NCBI RefSeq assembly: GCF_001870465.1
Contig: NZ_MDGK01000031.1
Span: 248,001-312,000 of the forward strand
Length of the DNA stretch: 64,000 nucleotides
Reading direction: 5' to 3'
DNA from: Pseudomonas extremorientalis
GTDB taxonomy: Bacteria; Pseudomonadota; Gammaproteobacteria; Pseudomonadales; Pseudomonadaceae
In this document: piece after piece, positions 25,356 through 36,637 of the stretch
How positions within the stretch are numbered: position 1 is the stretch's first letter
Layout: each line of letters starts with the position of its first letter
Position numbers and translations under genes: made by a program
The notes under the pieces: generated by a model
The model's input: only the letters and a program-made list of their open reading frames with translations
The model's database searches: none
Told to the model about the DNA's origin: nothing

Positions 25356-25375
25356 GTGGGCGGTTCCTACAGGGC

Positions 25376-28294
25376 TTATTCGGCATCCAGGTGCATTGGC
25401 GTAACGACGCGACCATCTTTCTCCGCCTGGCCCAGATTGGCATCAATGAAGTACACCCGGTCATCTTCCAATTGGCCTTTATCCACCAGGTAATCCTTGA
25501 TGGTGCTGGCACGGTCCTGGCCAAGTTGGCGTAGCAGTACGTCGCTGCCACTCCAGAATTTGATCACGCCGTCGCGAAGCTTCGCGCTGCGCTCATCGCT
25601 GCTCAGATCCTTCCATTCGGCCGGCGGTTGTTGTTTCAGACGGGTGCGGTAGATGCCTTCCAGCAAGGGGGCTTTTTCCTTCTCGGGTACGACGAGCAAC
25701 GACGCCTGGGCGGGTACTTTGTCACCGCGACGTTGAAGAATCTTGTAGTAGTTGTACTGGTATTCACGCTCTAGCCGCTGGGCCGCAAGGAATGGCCCAT
25801 CGCTGCTGGCTGCGGCGGTGCCTTCAATTTCCAGGCGCAGGGTAGGACGCTCTTTCAGCGCTTTGGCCAGTGTGTTCAAGGCGCTTTCGGCATCCTTGTT
25901 CAACTCGCTGGAACCGGCGGCGAACGACACATTACCGAGATCTTCCGAGCCGCCACCGGTCACCAACCCACCGATAAACTTGAACGGCGCCGTTGCTGCG
26001 CGTACCACGAGGTTACGCAGGGTCTGCCATACGATCGGCATCACGCTGAATTGCGGGTTGTTCAAGTCACCGGTTACCGGCAATTCGATGGAGATCTTGC
26101 CATCACTGTCCTTGAGCAAAGCGACGGCCAGGCGAATCGGCAAGTCCACGGCATCGGCGCTGTCGACTTTCTCGCCCAATTGCAATTGCTCAACCACCAC
26201 CTTGTTCTCGGCCTTCAACTGGCCTTTGGTGATTACGTAGTGCAGGTCGAGGTTCAGTCGTCCCTTGCGGATACGGAAGCCAGCGAACTTGCCGGAATAA
26301 GGCGTCAGGGTGGTCAGTTCGACACGCTTGAAGCTGGTCGCAATGTCCAGCGCCGCCATCGGGTCGAACGGGTTCACGCTGCCCTTGATAGTCACTGGCG
26401 CATAGCGATCAACCTTGCCCTTGATATCGACGCTGGCCGGTTTGGCCTGGCGACTGTCGATAGTGCCGATCTGCCCGTTGAGCTGTTGAATCGCGGTGGC
26501 GAAGTTGGGGGTAAGGCTGAAATCGGCAAAATTGGCCGAGCCGTCATTGATCGCAATCTGCCCGATGCGGATGCCCAGGGGCTTGTCCTTGCTGGCGGGT
26601 TTGGAACCTTTGTCGGGCGCTTGTGGAATCAGCAGGTCATCCACGTTGGTGGTGCGGTCGTCGTTGATCATGAAGCGCGCATACGGCTGCAGCAGGTTGA
26701 CCTTGTCGATCGACAGGCTGTCGCCGTGCTGGTAGTTCACGCCTTCGAGCACCAGGCGCTGCCATTTGAGAAAGTCGCGGGTCTTGAGGGTATCCAGGGT
26801 GTGCAATTGATCGACCTGAGCCCGGCCTGTGACCTGCAACTTCAGCGGATCGGTGCTTTTGAGGTTCACATCAAGATTGCTGCCTAGCATACCGCTGCGC
26901 AGTTCCAGGCGAATGAACGGGCTGATGTAGGACTGGGCCACCCGCAGGTCGATGTCCTGGGTGTTCACTTTCAGCCTGGCACTGACCGGGTTGAGGTTGA
27001 CCTCGCCGGACGCCTGGAGCTTGCCTTGCTTGCCCACGCCGGAGTCGACCTTCACGGTAAACGGGCTCCGGTTGAGGCTGTCGAAATTCTGCATGTCGAC
27101 GTTCAACGGGCCGAGTTCCAGCGCTACTGCTGGCTTGGCCTGTCGATCGGCCAGGTGCACCTGGTAGTTACGCAGTTGCACGTCCTTGAGCAGCACTTGC
27201 CACGGTTTGCTTGGCGCGGCGGGTTCGGCTTTTGGCGAGTCGGCGGTGGCGGGTGCGTTTTTCGCTTCGGTTGCCTTGGCCGGTTTGCTCGGCTGGCTGG
27301 CGAACAGTTTCTGCCAGTCCAGTTGCCCGTCAGCCTCAAGGGCCGCCCAGGTCTCCAGTTTGTTACTGCGGATCTTGCCGACCACCACTTGCTGCTTGGC
27401 CAGGTCCACCGTGGTCTCGCTGACGTCCAGGCGCTCCAGGCGCACCAATGGGCGGCCGTCCGGTGCCTTGATGGCAAAGGGCGCGATGCTGGCGGCGGTG
27501 TTGGTCAGGTTCAGCTCGGTCTCTTTGGCCAGGCTGAATTTGTACTCGGTGCTGAAGTTGAGCACGCCGTCTTCAAGCACCAGTGGCAGCGCGTCACGTA
27601 CATAGGGCCACCAGGCTTTCATCTTGCCGTCGGTGACCTTCAACGTGCCTTCGGAGGTGATCGGCACCAGGCTGAAATTGCCTTTCCAGTCGATCTGTCC
27701 ACCTGCGGGGCCGGCTGCGACCAGGGTCATGTCGGCATTGTCTTCGGGCAGGGTGCTGAGGTTCTTCAGCTCGAAGTCGAGTGTGTCGTAGAGGAATTCG
27801 ATGGGCTCGCTGGGGCGCAAGTCTTCGAAATGCACGTAGCCGCCGGCCAGCTTGATGCTGTCGATACGCAAAGGGAACGGTTTGGCATCCGGATTGGTCG
27901 GTGTTGGCTCGCTGGGTGGCAGTTTGAACAACTGCGCCAGGTTGAGTTGGCCGGACTTGTCGAACAGCAGCTCGGTCTTGGGTTTGTCCAGCTGTATATC
28001 GGCCAGGTGCAGGGCGCGGGTCCAGAGGCTGTCGATCTGCAGGTTGGCGTAGAGGCGTTCGAACCCGACTTGTTCCTTGCCGGGTTCACCGATCTTCAGG
28101 CCCCACAGGGTTAATTCCAGGCTGAACGGGTTGAGCTCGATTCGCTCGATCCGCGCCGGCACCGTGGCGTAATTGGCCAACTGCTGGTTGGCGATGCGAA
28201 GGGCGATGCCGGGGAGAATCAAAAAGCCCAGCAAGCTGTACAGGGCAAGGGCGGTCAACAAGGCGCCAGCGGCGCGAATCAATCCTTTGGGCAT
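25376..28294 (-). CDS. Large AsmA-like/DUF748 envelope protein
   Basis: This 972-residue protein has an N-terminal membrane anchor (about 8-30, ALLTALALYSLLGFLILPGIAL), then a long beta-rich, low-cysteine periplasmic body of the AsmA/DUF748 type, opening with RIERIELNPFSLELTLWGLKIGEPG. The region around 780-850 (VSFAAGSSELNKDAESALNTLAKALKERP) resembles the start of an OmpA-like module. AsmA-family proteins bridge the periplasm in phospholipid transport or outer-membrane assembly; the role of this one is not established. A Pro/Ala/Lys-rich insertion near 335-365 is low in complexity. It starts 88 bases beyond the methyltransferase stop on the same strand. Confidence 0.85.
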   Translation of the reverse strand: MPKGLIRAAGALLTALALYSLLGFLILPGIALRIANQQLANYATVPARIERIELNPFSLELTLWGLKIGEPGKEQVGFERLYANLQIDSLWTRALHLADIQLDKPKTELLFDKSGQLNLAQLFKLPPSEPTPTNPDAKPFPLRIDSIKLAGGYVHFEDLRPSEPIEFLYDTLDFELKNLSTLPEDNADMTLVAAGPAGGQIDWKGNFSLVPITSEGTLKVTDGKMKAWWPYVRDALPLVLEDGVLNFSTEYKFSLAKETELNLTNTAASIAPFAIKAPDGRPLVRLERLDVSETTVDLAKQQVVVGKIRSNKLETWAALEADGQLDWQKLFASQPSKPAKATEAKNAPATADSPKAEPAAPSKPWQVLLKDVQLRNYQVHLADRQAKPAVALELGPLNVDMQNFDSLNRSPFTVKVDSGVGKQGKLQASGEVNLNPVSARLKVNTQDIDLRVAQSYISPFIRLELRSGMLGSNLDVNLKSTDPLKLQVTGRAQVDQLHTLDTLKTRDFLKWQRLVLEGVNYQHGDSLSIDKVNLLQPYARFMINDDRTTNVDDLLIPQAPDKGSKPASKDKPLGIRIGQIAINDGSANFADFSLTPNFATAIQQLNGQIGTIDSRQAKPASVDIKGKVDRYAPVTIKGSVNPFDPMAALDIATSFKRVELTTLTPYSGKFAGFRIRKGRLNLDLHYVITKGQLKAENKVVVEQLQLGEKVDSADAVDLPIRLAVALLKDSDGKISIELPVTGDLNNPQFSVMPIVWQTLRNLVVRAATAPFKFIGGLVTGGGSEDLGNVSFAAGSSELNKDAESALNTLAKALKERPTLRLEIEGTAAASSDGPFLAAQRLEREYQYNYYKILQRRGDKVPAQASLLVVPEKEKAPLLEGIYRTRLKQQPPAEWKDLSSDERSAKLRDGVIKFWSGSDVLLRQLGQDRASTIKDYLVDKGQLEDDRVYFIDANLGQAEKDGRVVTPMHLDAE

Positions 28295-28382
28295 GGGGCG
28301 GCGCCATCTATGTCAAACAGGAGTGCCTTGGAGTATGGCACGGGTTTTCGGTTCCGAAGAGCAAGGGCCTTTGAGAAACGTC

Positions 28383-29399
28383 TTACAGTTGGAGTATCAG
28401 GGTTTTCAGGGGCGGTTGCTGATCCTGGGACGGGAAGTCCGCTCCAGGCGTCATGATTTTCCAGTCACGCACCGGGCGCCCGGCTTTTTCCGCGCAGCGC
28501 AGCACCTGTTCGCGCCAATCCTCCATGCTGACTTTCGCCAGGTTGTTGCAGCAGATCAGCACGCCATTGTCAGCGGTGGCCAGCAGGGCTGGCTTGAGCA
28601 GGCTCTGGTAGTCGCGCAGCAGGTCGACGGTGCCGAACGCGCTCTTGGCCCAGGCCGGTGGATCCAGCAGCACCAGGTCGTATTGACGTTGCTCCAGGCG
28701 CGGATAACTCGGCAGCTTTTGCCCACGGCGCTGGGTGATCGGCAGGCCTGCCAATTGGCGAATCGCCGGGAAGTAGTCGGACTGTACGAACTCCATGCTC
28801 GGCAATTGCGGGTTCAGCAAGCCGTTTTCGCGACCGACCGCCAGGTTGCCCTCGGCAAAGTCCAGGTTGCACACCTCGCGGGCGCCACCGGCGGCTGCGC
28901 TCAGGCCCACGCCGCAGGTGTAGGCGAACAGGTTGAGCACGCTTTTTCCGGCGCTGTTGGCCTTGACCCAGCCGCGGGTGTTACGCAGGTCGAGGAACAG
29001 CAGCGGGTCCTGCCCGGCATGCCGCCCACGCACGCGGTAACTGAGGCCCCACTCGTGACCAACCAGGTCCTCCAGTGCGGCGGGTTCGGCGCGATACACC
29101 GTGTCTTCGCGGTCGATGCGCGAATTGCCACGGGCGCGATCGTTGTACACCAGCAGCAACTCCAGGCCCATGTACTGGTTGACCTGTTGATGCAGGTCCA
29201 GCAGGTCGGCGGTTTCCAGGGATTGGTGGAAACTCTGCACCAGCAACTGCGGGCCGTAGCGGTCGATGGTCAGGCCCCCGGCGCCTTCCTGGCTGCCATG
29301 GAACAGCCGGTAACAGTCGGTGCCTTGGGCGTGCAACTCGCTGATCAGGTCTTGGCGATGATCGAGGGCGGCGCGCAGCGCCTGATTCAAGGGAGACAT
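28383..29399 (-). CDS. Class I SAM-dependent methyltransferase, RlmI/RlmK-like
   Basis: The 338-residue protein resembles the catalytic part of 23S rRNA cytosine methyltransferases of the RlmI/RlmK group (COG1092). SAM motif I is VLNLFAYTCGVGLSAAAGGA, followed by the acidic residue in VCNLDFA and the catalytic DPPAWAKSAFG (motif IV, DPP). The N-terminal region holds GLTIDRYGPQLLVQSFHQ, the usual pre-catalytic beta domain. A canonical PUA domain is not evident. The RNA substrate cannot be told from sequence. It is transcribed leftward, 57 bases beyond the MpaB-like gene. Confidence 0.85.
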   Translation of the reverse strand: MSPLNQALRAALDHRQDLISELHAQGTDCYRLFHGSQEGAGGLTIDRYGPQLLVQSFHQSLETADLLDLHQQVNQYMGLELLLVYNDRARGNSRIDREDTVYRAEPAALEDLVGHEWGLSYRVRGRHAGQDPLLFLDLRNTRGWVKANSAGKSVLNLFAYTCGVGLSAAAGGAREVCNLDFAEGNLAVGRENGLLNPQLPSMEFVQSDYFPAIRQLAGLPITQRRGQKLPSYPRLEQRQYDLVLLDPPAWAKSAFGTVDLLRDYQSLLKPALLATADNGVLICCNNLAKVSMEDWREQVLRCAEKAGRPVRDWKIMTPGADFPSQDQQPPLKTLILQL

Positions 29400-29456
29400 G
29401 GAGCGCGCCTTGCTGGGGAATTGAGGGCGCGAAGTTTAACAGCTATGCGCCGTCGC

Positions 29457-30326
29457 CTACATCAACCCCATCCGGCGATGGGCGCGTTGCACAGAGCCAT
29501 TGCGCATCGCCCAGCGCAACATCGGGGCACTGCGTTTGACGCCGGCACGGATCATCTGGCGTTGCAGCGGGCTCTGGTGCTGGTCGAGCATCGCGCTGGC
29601 CCAATCCGGCAGCAGGTCGATCCCGGCGCGCATCATCAAGCTGCCAAATGGCTTGGCCAGCAGGCTGGGGGAGGGAGCATTCAGCAGTAGCCGCAGCACT
29701 TCGCGGCTGCGATCGTCGCACAGCAATTGCGGGCGGATGCGAGCCAGATAATCCGAAACGTCCTGCCGAGAACGCGGAACATGCCGCGCACCCAGCTGTT
29801 CAGCGACCAAGGCAATTTCACTGTAGTAACGGTCCTGGTCGCGACCGGACAGGTGCGGGTTGCAATAACGCAAGTGAGCGGCCAGGAAGTGACTGACCTC
29901 CGCCACATGCACCCAGGTCAGCAATTCCGGGTCGCTGGCCGCATAAGGCCGGCCATCCGGGGCGTGGCCGACCACCTGCAAGTGAATGGTGCGGACTTTT
30001 TCGATCAGCCATTCGGCGTCTCTGCGCGAGCCGAACGTCGTGCCCGAAATGAACTGCGAGGTCCGCCGCAAGCGCCCGAGCATGTCCTGGCGAAAGTTGG
30101 AATGGTCCCACACGCCCGCCAGGGCCAGCGGATGCAAGGCTTGCAGCATCAAGGCGCTGATGCCGCCGATGAGCATGCTGCTGAAGTCGCCATGCACTTG
30201 CCAACTCACCGAGTCGGGCCCGAACAAGCCTGGGTCGCCCTTGGGGTTTTCCAGGTCCAGTTGGCCCAGCGACAGGCCGGTCAGGCTCATCAACTGGGTT
30301 TCGATACGGCTGCGGATAAATTCCAT
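29457..30326 (-). CDS. Oxygenase MpaB family protein (DUF2236)
   Basis: This 289-residue protein belongs to the MpaB/rubber-oxygenase-like DUF2236 family. Family traits are GDFSSMLIGGISALMLQALHPLA, then HSNFRQDMLGRLRRTSQFISGTTFGS, the VHLQ/VHxxVxG-like IHLQVVGHAPDGRPYAASDPELLTWVH, and conserved histidines (in HPLA, VGHAP, WVHVAEVSHFL) likely to bind heme. Some relatives are heme oxygenases acting on hydrocarbons or meroterpenoids; the substrate here is unknown. It begins 16 bases after the acs stop on the same strand, so it may be co-transcribed with acs. Confidence 0.82.
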   Translation of the reverse strand: MEFIRSRIETQLMSLTGLSLGQLDLENPKGDPGLFGPDSVSWQVHGDFSSMLIGGISALMLQALHPLALAGVWDHSNFRQDMLGRLRRTSQFISGTTFGSRRDAEWLIEKVRTIHLQVVGHAPDGRPYAASDPELLTWVHVAEVSHFLAAHLRYCNPHLSGRDQDRYYSEIALVAEQLGARHVPRSRQDVSDYLARIRPQLLCDDRSREVLRLLLNAPSPSLLAKPFGSLMMRAGIDLLPDWASAMLDQHQSPLQRQMIRAGVKRSAPMLRWAMRNGSVQRAHRRMGLM

Positions 30327-30342
30327 GGCGACGTGGGGTTTC

Positions 30343-32280
<1,938 letters not shown>

Positions 32281-32288
32281 GAGCGATC

Positions 32289-32303
32289 CTTATTCTTGTT
32301 TTT
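32289..32303 (-). promoter_or_regulatory. A-rich AAN-repeat (Hfq/Crc catabolite-activity motif) at the acs translation start
   Basis: On the minus strand the acs leader reads AAA AAC AAG AAT AAG directly before GATCGCTC-ATG, five consecutive AAN triplets overlapping the probable AAGG ribosome-binding site (32288-32291). Hfq with Crc binds (AAN)n stretches at translation starts in Pseudomonas and blocks translation during growth on preferred carbon sources. The motif is directly visible; repression of this acs is inferred. Confidence 0.8.
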
Positions 32304-32385
32304 GCGACAAGTCATAAAGATGCACCCGGCAGGGGTAGGGTTCAAGGCCAACCTCCAAATGGACGTTGGCCTTGCAAAACCTGGA

Positions 32386-34050
32386 TCAGCCGCGGTGACG
32401 ACCGCGGAAGTAATTGATCAGGCCCTGGGTCGAAGCGTCCTCGGCCGAGGTCTCTTCGGCGCCGGTCAGGCGGTTGTAGACGCCCTTGCCCAGCTCCTTG
32501 CCCAGCTCCACACCCCATTGGTCGAAGGCGTTGATACCCCAGATCACGCTCTGTACGAACACTTTGTGCTCATACATGGCTACCAGGGCACCCAGGCGAC
32601 GCGGGCTGATGCGTTCGACCACGAGGGTGTTGCTCGGGCGGTTGCCCGGAATCACCTTGTGCGGTGCCAGCTTCTGCACTTCGTCTTCCGGGATACCTTT
32701 GTCGCGCAGCTCGGCTTCCGCTTCGGCGCGGGTCTTGCCGAGCATCAGCGCCTGGCTCTGGGACAGGCAGTTGGCGTACAGCCATTGATGGTGGTCGGAC
32801 ACTGGGTTGAAGCTGACGATCGGCACGATAAAGTCGGCCGGGATCAGTTGGGTCCCCTGGTGCAGCAACTGGTGGTAAGCGTGCTGGCCGTTGCAGCCAA
32901 CGCCGCCCCAGATCACCGGGCCGGTATCGGTAGCGACGGGCGTACCGTCCTGGCGCACGCTCTTGCCGTTGGATTCCATGTCCAGCTGTTGCAAGTGTTT
33001 GGTGATGTTACGCAGGTAGTGGTCGTACGGCAGGATCGCGTGGCTCTGCGCGCCCCAGAAGTTGCCGTACCACACGCCCAGCAAGCCCAGCAGCACCGGC
33101 ATGTTCTGTTCGAACGGGGCGTTCTGGAAATGCTGGTCCATGGTGTAGGCACCGGACAGCAGTTCCTTGAAGTTGGACATGCCGATGGCCAGGGCGATCG
33201 GCAAGCCGATGGCCGACCATAGCGAGTAACGGCCGCCGACCCAATCCCACATCGGGAAGATGTTTTCTTCGCGAATTCCGAAGGCCACGGCCGCCGCGTT
33301 GTTGCTCGACACGGCGATGAAGTGGCGATACAGCTCGGCTTCCGAGCCACCCTGGGCCAGGTACCAGGCACGGGCGGCCTGGGCGTTTTTCAGGGTTTCG
33401 AGGGTGTTGAAGGATTTCGACGAGACGATGAACAGCGTGGTCTCGGCGCGCAGCTTCAGGGTCAGCTCGTGGAACTCGCTGCCGTCGATGTTCGCCAGGT
33501 AGTGGCAGCGCACGCCTTTGTGGGCGTAGGACAGCAGCGCTTCGGAGACCAGCTCCGGGCCGAGGAACGAGCCACCGATACCGATGTTCACCACGTCGGT
33601 GATCGGCTTCTCGGTGTAGCCACGCCACAGGCCGTCGTGGATGCGGCCGACCAGGTCGGTGATCTGGTTCAGCACTTTGTGCACGTCCGGCATGATGTTC
33701 ACGCCGTTGACCGACAGCTTGTCACCCACCGGACGGCGCAGTGCGGTGTGCAGCGCTGGGCGGCCTTCCGACGAGTTGACCGGTTCGCCTTTGTACAGCG
33801 CGTCAATGGCTTCCTTGAGGTGGACCTCTTTGGCGAGGTTTACCAGCAGGTCACGGGTTTCGCCGGTGATCAGGTTTTTCGAGTAATCGAGGAAAAGTCC
33901 GCAGCTGCTCAAGGTGAACTGGGAAAAACGCTGAGGATCGGCATTGAACGCTTCGCGCATGCTGAAATCCTGCATGGCTTGGCGATGTTGATTGAGCGCT
34001 TGCCAGGCGGGCAGAGCGGTAACGTCATGAGGGGTGCGGTAGTACGCCAT
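32386..34050 (-). CDS. pgi: Glucose-6-phosphate isomerase
   Basis: Pgi (554 residues) interconverts glucose-6- and fructose-6-phosphate. Signatures are [20 protein letters not shown] (phosphate-binding loop), the active-site [17 protein letters not shown] region, and the C-terminal signature with catalytic Lys in [19 protein letters not shown] 34050 gives the family start [16 protein letters not shown]; the frame is open 25 codons further upstream without family resemblance. Gluconeogenic pseudomonads use it mainly for hexose-phosphate cycling. It precedes acs by 105 bases on the same strand. Confidence 0.97.
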   Translation of the reverse strand: MAYYRTPHDVTALPAWQALNQHRQAMQDFSMREAFNADPQRFSQFTLSSCGLFLDYSKNLITGETRDLLVNLAKEVHLKEAIDALYKGEPVNSSEGRPALHTALRRPVGDKLSVNGVNIMPDVHKVLNQITDLVGRIHDGLWRGYTEKPITDVVNIGIGGSFLGPELVSEALLSYAHKGVRCHYLANIDGSEFHELTLKLRAETTLFIVSSKSFNTLETLKNAQAARAWYLAQGGSEAELYRHFIAVSSNNAAAVAFGIREENIFPMWDWVGGRYSLWSAIGLPIALAIGMSNFKELLSGAYTMDQHFQNAPFEQNMPVLLGLLGVWYGNFWGAQSHAILPYDHYLRNITKHLQQLDMESNGKSVRQDGTPVATDTGPVIWGGVGCNGQHAYHQLLHQGTQLIPADFIVPIVSFNPVSDHHQWLYANCLSQSQALMLGKTRAEAEAELRDKGIPEDEVQKLAPHKVIPGNRPSNTLVVERISPRRLGALVAMYEHKVFVQSVIWGINAFDQWGVELGKELGKGVYNRLTGAEETSAEDASTQGLINYFRGRHRG

Positions 34051-34214
34051 CGCTGCGGGTTTCCTTTTATTACGGGGACTGCCTTTAGGACACTTATTTG
34101 CCTGGAACATCCAGTCTTTGATCAAGCAATGGGTTCCAGACAGCGCTAACCATAGCGCAGGGCGATTACATTAAACCTAGCGTGTCGATATGTCTTGGCT
34201 TTGTCTGCGCTAAG

Positions 34215-34242
34215 GCCGGTACTTTTTTATACCGGCACTTTT
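34215..34242 (+). terminator. Hairpin with a T-run on the strand antisense to panC-pgi
   Basis: GCCGGTA (34215-34221), loop CTTTTTTA, TACCGGC (34230-34236), then ACTTTTTATT on the + strand. All nearby genes are on the minus strand, where no T-run follows the hairpin. So the visible intrinsic terminator faces antisense transcription; on the minus strand it may only stabilise the panC 3' end. Confidence 0.6.
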
Positions 34243-34274
34243 TATTTACGCAGTGAGGAGGGCAACTGGAAGGG

Positions 34275-35126
34275 TCAGTCGAGGATCAGATGCAGGTTAT
34301 CGATGAGACGGGTGGCCCCCAAGTAGGCGGCGACCAGGATCACGATATCCCGATCTTCGGCCGTGGCCGGGCGCAAATGCACGCCTTGGCGCACTTCGAG
34401 GTAGTCCAGGCGCAGCCCGGCGGCTTCGATCTGGCGGACCTGTTCGGCGCGCAGCTTGGCGAAGTCATGGTCACCGGCCTTGATCGCAGCGCCTATCTGG
34501 CTGAGGCTGCGGTACAGCACCGGCGCAATGGCGCGCTGTTCGTCGCTGAGGTAACCGTTGCGCGACGACAGCGCCAGGCCGTCGTCGGCGCGCACGGTGG
34601 GCTCGCCGATGATCTGGATCGGCATGTTCAGGTCATGCACCATGGCGCGGATCACGGCCAGTTGCTGGTAATCCTTCTGCCCAAACACGGCCATGTCCGG
34701 CTGCACCATGTTGAACAGCTTGCTGACCACCGTCGCCACGCCTTCGAAATGCCCGGGACGGCTGGCGCCGCACAGGCCTTCGGACAGTTGCGGCACGCTG
34801 ACACGGGTCTGGCCGGTCATGCCGCCGGGGTACATTTCCTCGACGTTAGGTGCGAAGAGCAGGTTGCAGCCGGCCTGCAGCAACTTTTCCTGATCGGCGG
34901 CCAGGGTGCGGGGGTATTTGTCCAGGTCTTCGCCGGCGCCAAATTGCAGCGGGTTGACGAAGATGCTGGCGACCACGAAATCCGCCTGCTGGGCGGCCTT
35001 GGTCACCAGGGTGGCGTGGCCGCTGTGCAGGTTGCCCATGGTCGGCACAAAGCCGATACGCTTGCCGGCGCTGCGGGCATGGGTTACGGCGGCCCGCAGT
35101 TCACGTACGGTTTTAACGGTGTTCAT
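34275..35126 (-). CDS. panC: Pantothenate synthetase
   Basis: PanC (283 residues) condenses pantoate with beta-alanine using ATP (pantoyl-adenylate intermediate). The nucleotidyl-transferase motif is [17 protein letters not shown] (HSGH as HxGH), with the [13 protein letters not shown] region and the [12 protein letters not shown] signature also present. Its ATG overlaps the panB stop by four bases, showing coupled translation. The beta-alanine-forming panD is not found next to it. Confidence 0.98.
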   Translation of the reverse strand: MNTVKTVRELRAAVTHARSAGKRIGFVPTMGNLHSGHATLVTKAAQQADFVVASIFVNPLQFGAGEDLDKYPRTLAADQEKLLQAGCNLLFAPNVEEMYPGGMTGQTRVSVPQLSEGLCGASRPGHFEGVATVVSKLFNMVQPDMAVFGQKDYQQLAVIRAMVHDLNMPIQIIGEPTVRADDGLALSSRNGYLSDEQRAIAPVLYRSLSQIGAAIKAGDHDFAKLRAEQVRQIEAAGLRLDYLEVRQGVHLRPATAEDRDIVILVAAYLGATRLIDNLHLILD

Positions 35127-35923
35127 GCAGAGAACCCATGTTCGGCGGCCGGGAAAGTCACGCCTTTGACTTCGGCGACGTAGGCGCTCAAGGCGTCATG
35201 GATGCTGCTCTGGCCAGCCATGAAGTTCTTCACGAACTTAGGCACACGACCGCTGATCGACAGGCCGAGCATGTCATGCAGCACCAGCACCTGGCCATCG
35301 GTGGCCGAACCTGCGCCGATACCGATTACTGGCACTTTCACGGCCTGGGTGATTTCTGCCGCCAACTCGCTCGGCACACATTCGAGCAGGATCATGGCGG
35401 CGCCGGCCTGTTCCAGGGCGATGGCGTCCGCACGCATCTGGCGCGCCTGGGCCTCATTCCGGCCCTGGACCTTATAGCCGCCAAGGATGTTCACCGACTG
35501 CGGCGTCAGGCCCATGTGCACACATACCGGCACGCCGCGTTCCGCGAGCAGGCGGATCGACTCGGCGAGCCATAACGCGCCTTCAATTTTGATCATGTGC
35601 GCGCCGGCTTGCATCAGCTTGCCGGCATTCTGGAAGGTCTGTTCGAGCGTCGCGTAACCCATGAACGGCAGGTCGGCGATGATGAAGGCGCCATCGTTAC
35701 CGCGCTTGACGCTGGCGGTGTGGTACGCAAGTTCATCGGTGGTGACGGGCAGGGTGCTGTCATTCCCTTGAAGAACCATGCCCAGGGAGTCGCCCACCAG
35801 CAGCACTTCAACCCCGGCCTGGCAACTGGCGTGGGCGAACGTGGCGTCGTAGCAGGTCAGCATGGCGATTTTTTCACCTTTGAGCTTGAGGCTCTGCAAG
35901 GTGGTCAGGGTAATGTCTGGCAT
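35123..35923 (-). CDS. panB: 3-methyl-2-oxobutanoate hydroxymethyltransferase
   Basis: PanB (266 residues) makes ketopantoate from alpha-ketoisovalerate and methylene-tetrahydrofolate. It is a TIM barrel with family motifs [28 protein letters not shown], the metal-binding [20 protein letters not shown] and VIGIGAG. The first gene of a panB-panC pair, 214 bases beyond folK on the same strand. Its ketoisovalerate substrate comes from the branched-chain pathway encoded further right (ilvIHC). Confidence 0.98.
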   Translation of the reverse strand: MPDITLTTLQSLKLKGEKIAMLTCYDATFAHASCQAGVEVLLVGDSLGMVLQGNDSTLPVTTDELAYHTASVKRGNDGAFIIADLPFMGYATLEQTFQNAGKLMQAGAHMIKIEGALWLAESIRLLAERGVPVCVHMGLTPQSVNILGGYKVQGRNEAQARQMRADAIALEQAGAAMILLECVPSELAAEITQAVKVPVIGIGAGSATDGQVLVLHDMLGLSISGRVPKFVKNFMAGQSSIHDALSAYVAEVKGVTFPAAEHGFSA

Positions 35924-36101
35924 GAAAAGGGTCCTCGTTCAGGCGCTTGGAAACAGCGAGTAACGCGCGTGAGTCTTCGTTTATACAGGCGCACTGTCTT
36001 GAGAGCAGTGCTTATAAGGCCTGGATCGCGCCCTTCAGCGCCGGGTTGGCGGCAGCGGGACGCCTATAGTCGTGAGGAGGACTCGGGAAGTCAATTGGAT
36101 G

Positions 36102-36141
36102 TGTTACCGCATTGTTACGATGACGGTGTTACCGCTGTTAC
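36102..36141 (+). repeat. Four direct TGTTAC hexamers at the folK 3' end / panB upstream region
   Basis: TGTTAC occurs at 36102, 36113, 36127 and 36136, all in the same orientation within 40 bases. The hexamer equals the half-site of the CbrB palindrome near crcZ in this window. Whether it is bound by anything is unknown; there is no partner GTAACA to form the dyad. Confidence 0.6.
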
Positions 36142-36635
36142 TGACGCGATTCAGCAACGGTGAGCCGTTCAAGACCGACAAACGGGCAGGCTTCAAGCAG
36201 TTCGTTGAGGGTTTGGCCATCGGGTAACGCCAGGCTGGCGGACGCCAGTTCGGCCAACGGGTACAGCACAAAAGCCCTCAGGTGCATCTGGTAGTGCGGC
36301 ACCTTGAGACGCGGTTCGTCGATCAGGCGATCGCCAAACAGCAGGATGTCCAGGTCAAGCGTGCGCGGGCCCCAGCGCTCGAGGCGTTCGCGGCCCTGGT
36401 CGTTCTCGATGGCTTGCAGCGCATCCAGCAGCTCAAGAGGGGCGAGGTTACTGTCAAGGGCGGCCACTGCATTGGTATAGCGCGGTTGGCCCGGGAGCAG
36501 GGAGTCACTTTGATAGAAGGCAGAGACACCGGCGACGTGCGTGCCGGGCAATTGCGCCAGTGCTTCGATAGCGCTGCGCAATTGCTGATCCGGGGCCGCC
36601 AGGTTGCTGCCCATGCCGATGTAGATGCGTTCCAC
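36138..36635 (-). CDS. folK: 2-amino-4-hydroxy-6-hydroxymethyldihydropteridine pyrophosphokinase
   Basis: FolK (165 residues) transfers pyrophosphate from ATP to the dihydropterin, the step before FolP (also in this window). The start IYIGMGSNLAAPDQQL and the signature RWGPRTLDLDILLFGD (metal-binding DLDILL) are typical. It lies two bases after the pcnB stop, so pcnB-folK are one operon, with panB-panC probably following. Confidence 0.97.
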   Translation of the reverse strand: MERIYIGMGSNLAAPDQQLRSAIEALAQLPGTHVAGVSAFYQSDSLLPGQPRYTNAVAALDSNLAPLELLDALQAIENDQGRERLERWGPRTLDLDILLFGDRLIDEPRLKVPHYQMHLRAFVLYPLAELASASLALPDGQTLNELLEACPFVGLERLTVAESRQ

Positions 36636-36637
36636 GC

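Noticed and set aside
34051-34125. Upstream extension of pgi (25 codons)
   Set aside because: The N-terminus [10 protein letters not shown] of the family begins at 34050; the extension has no resemblance.
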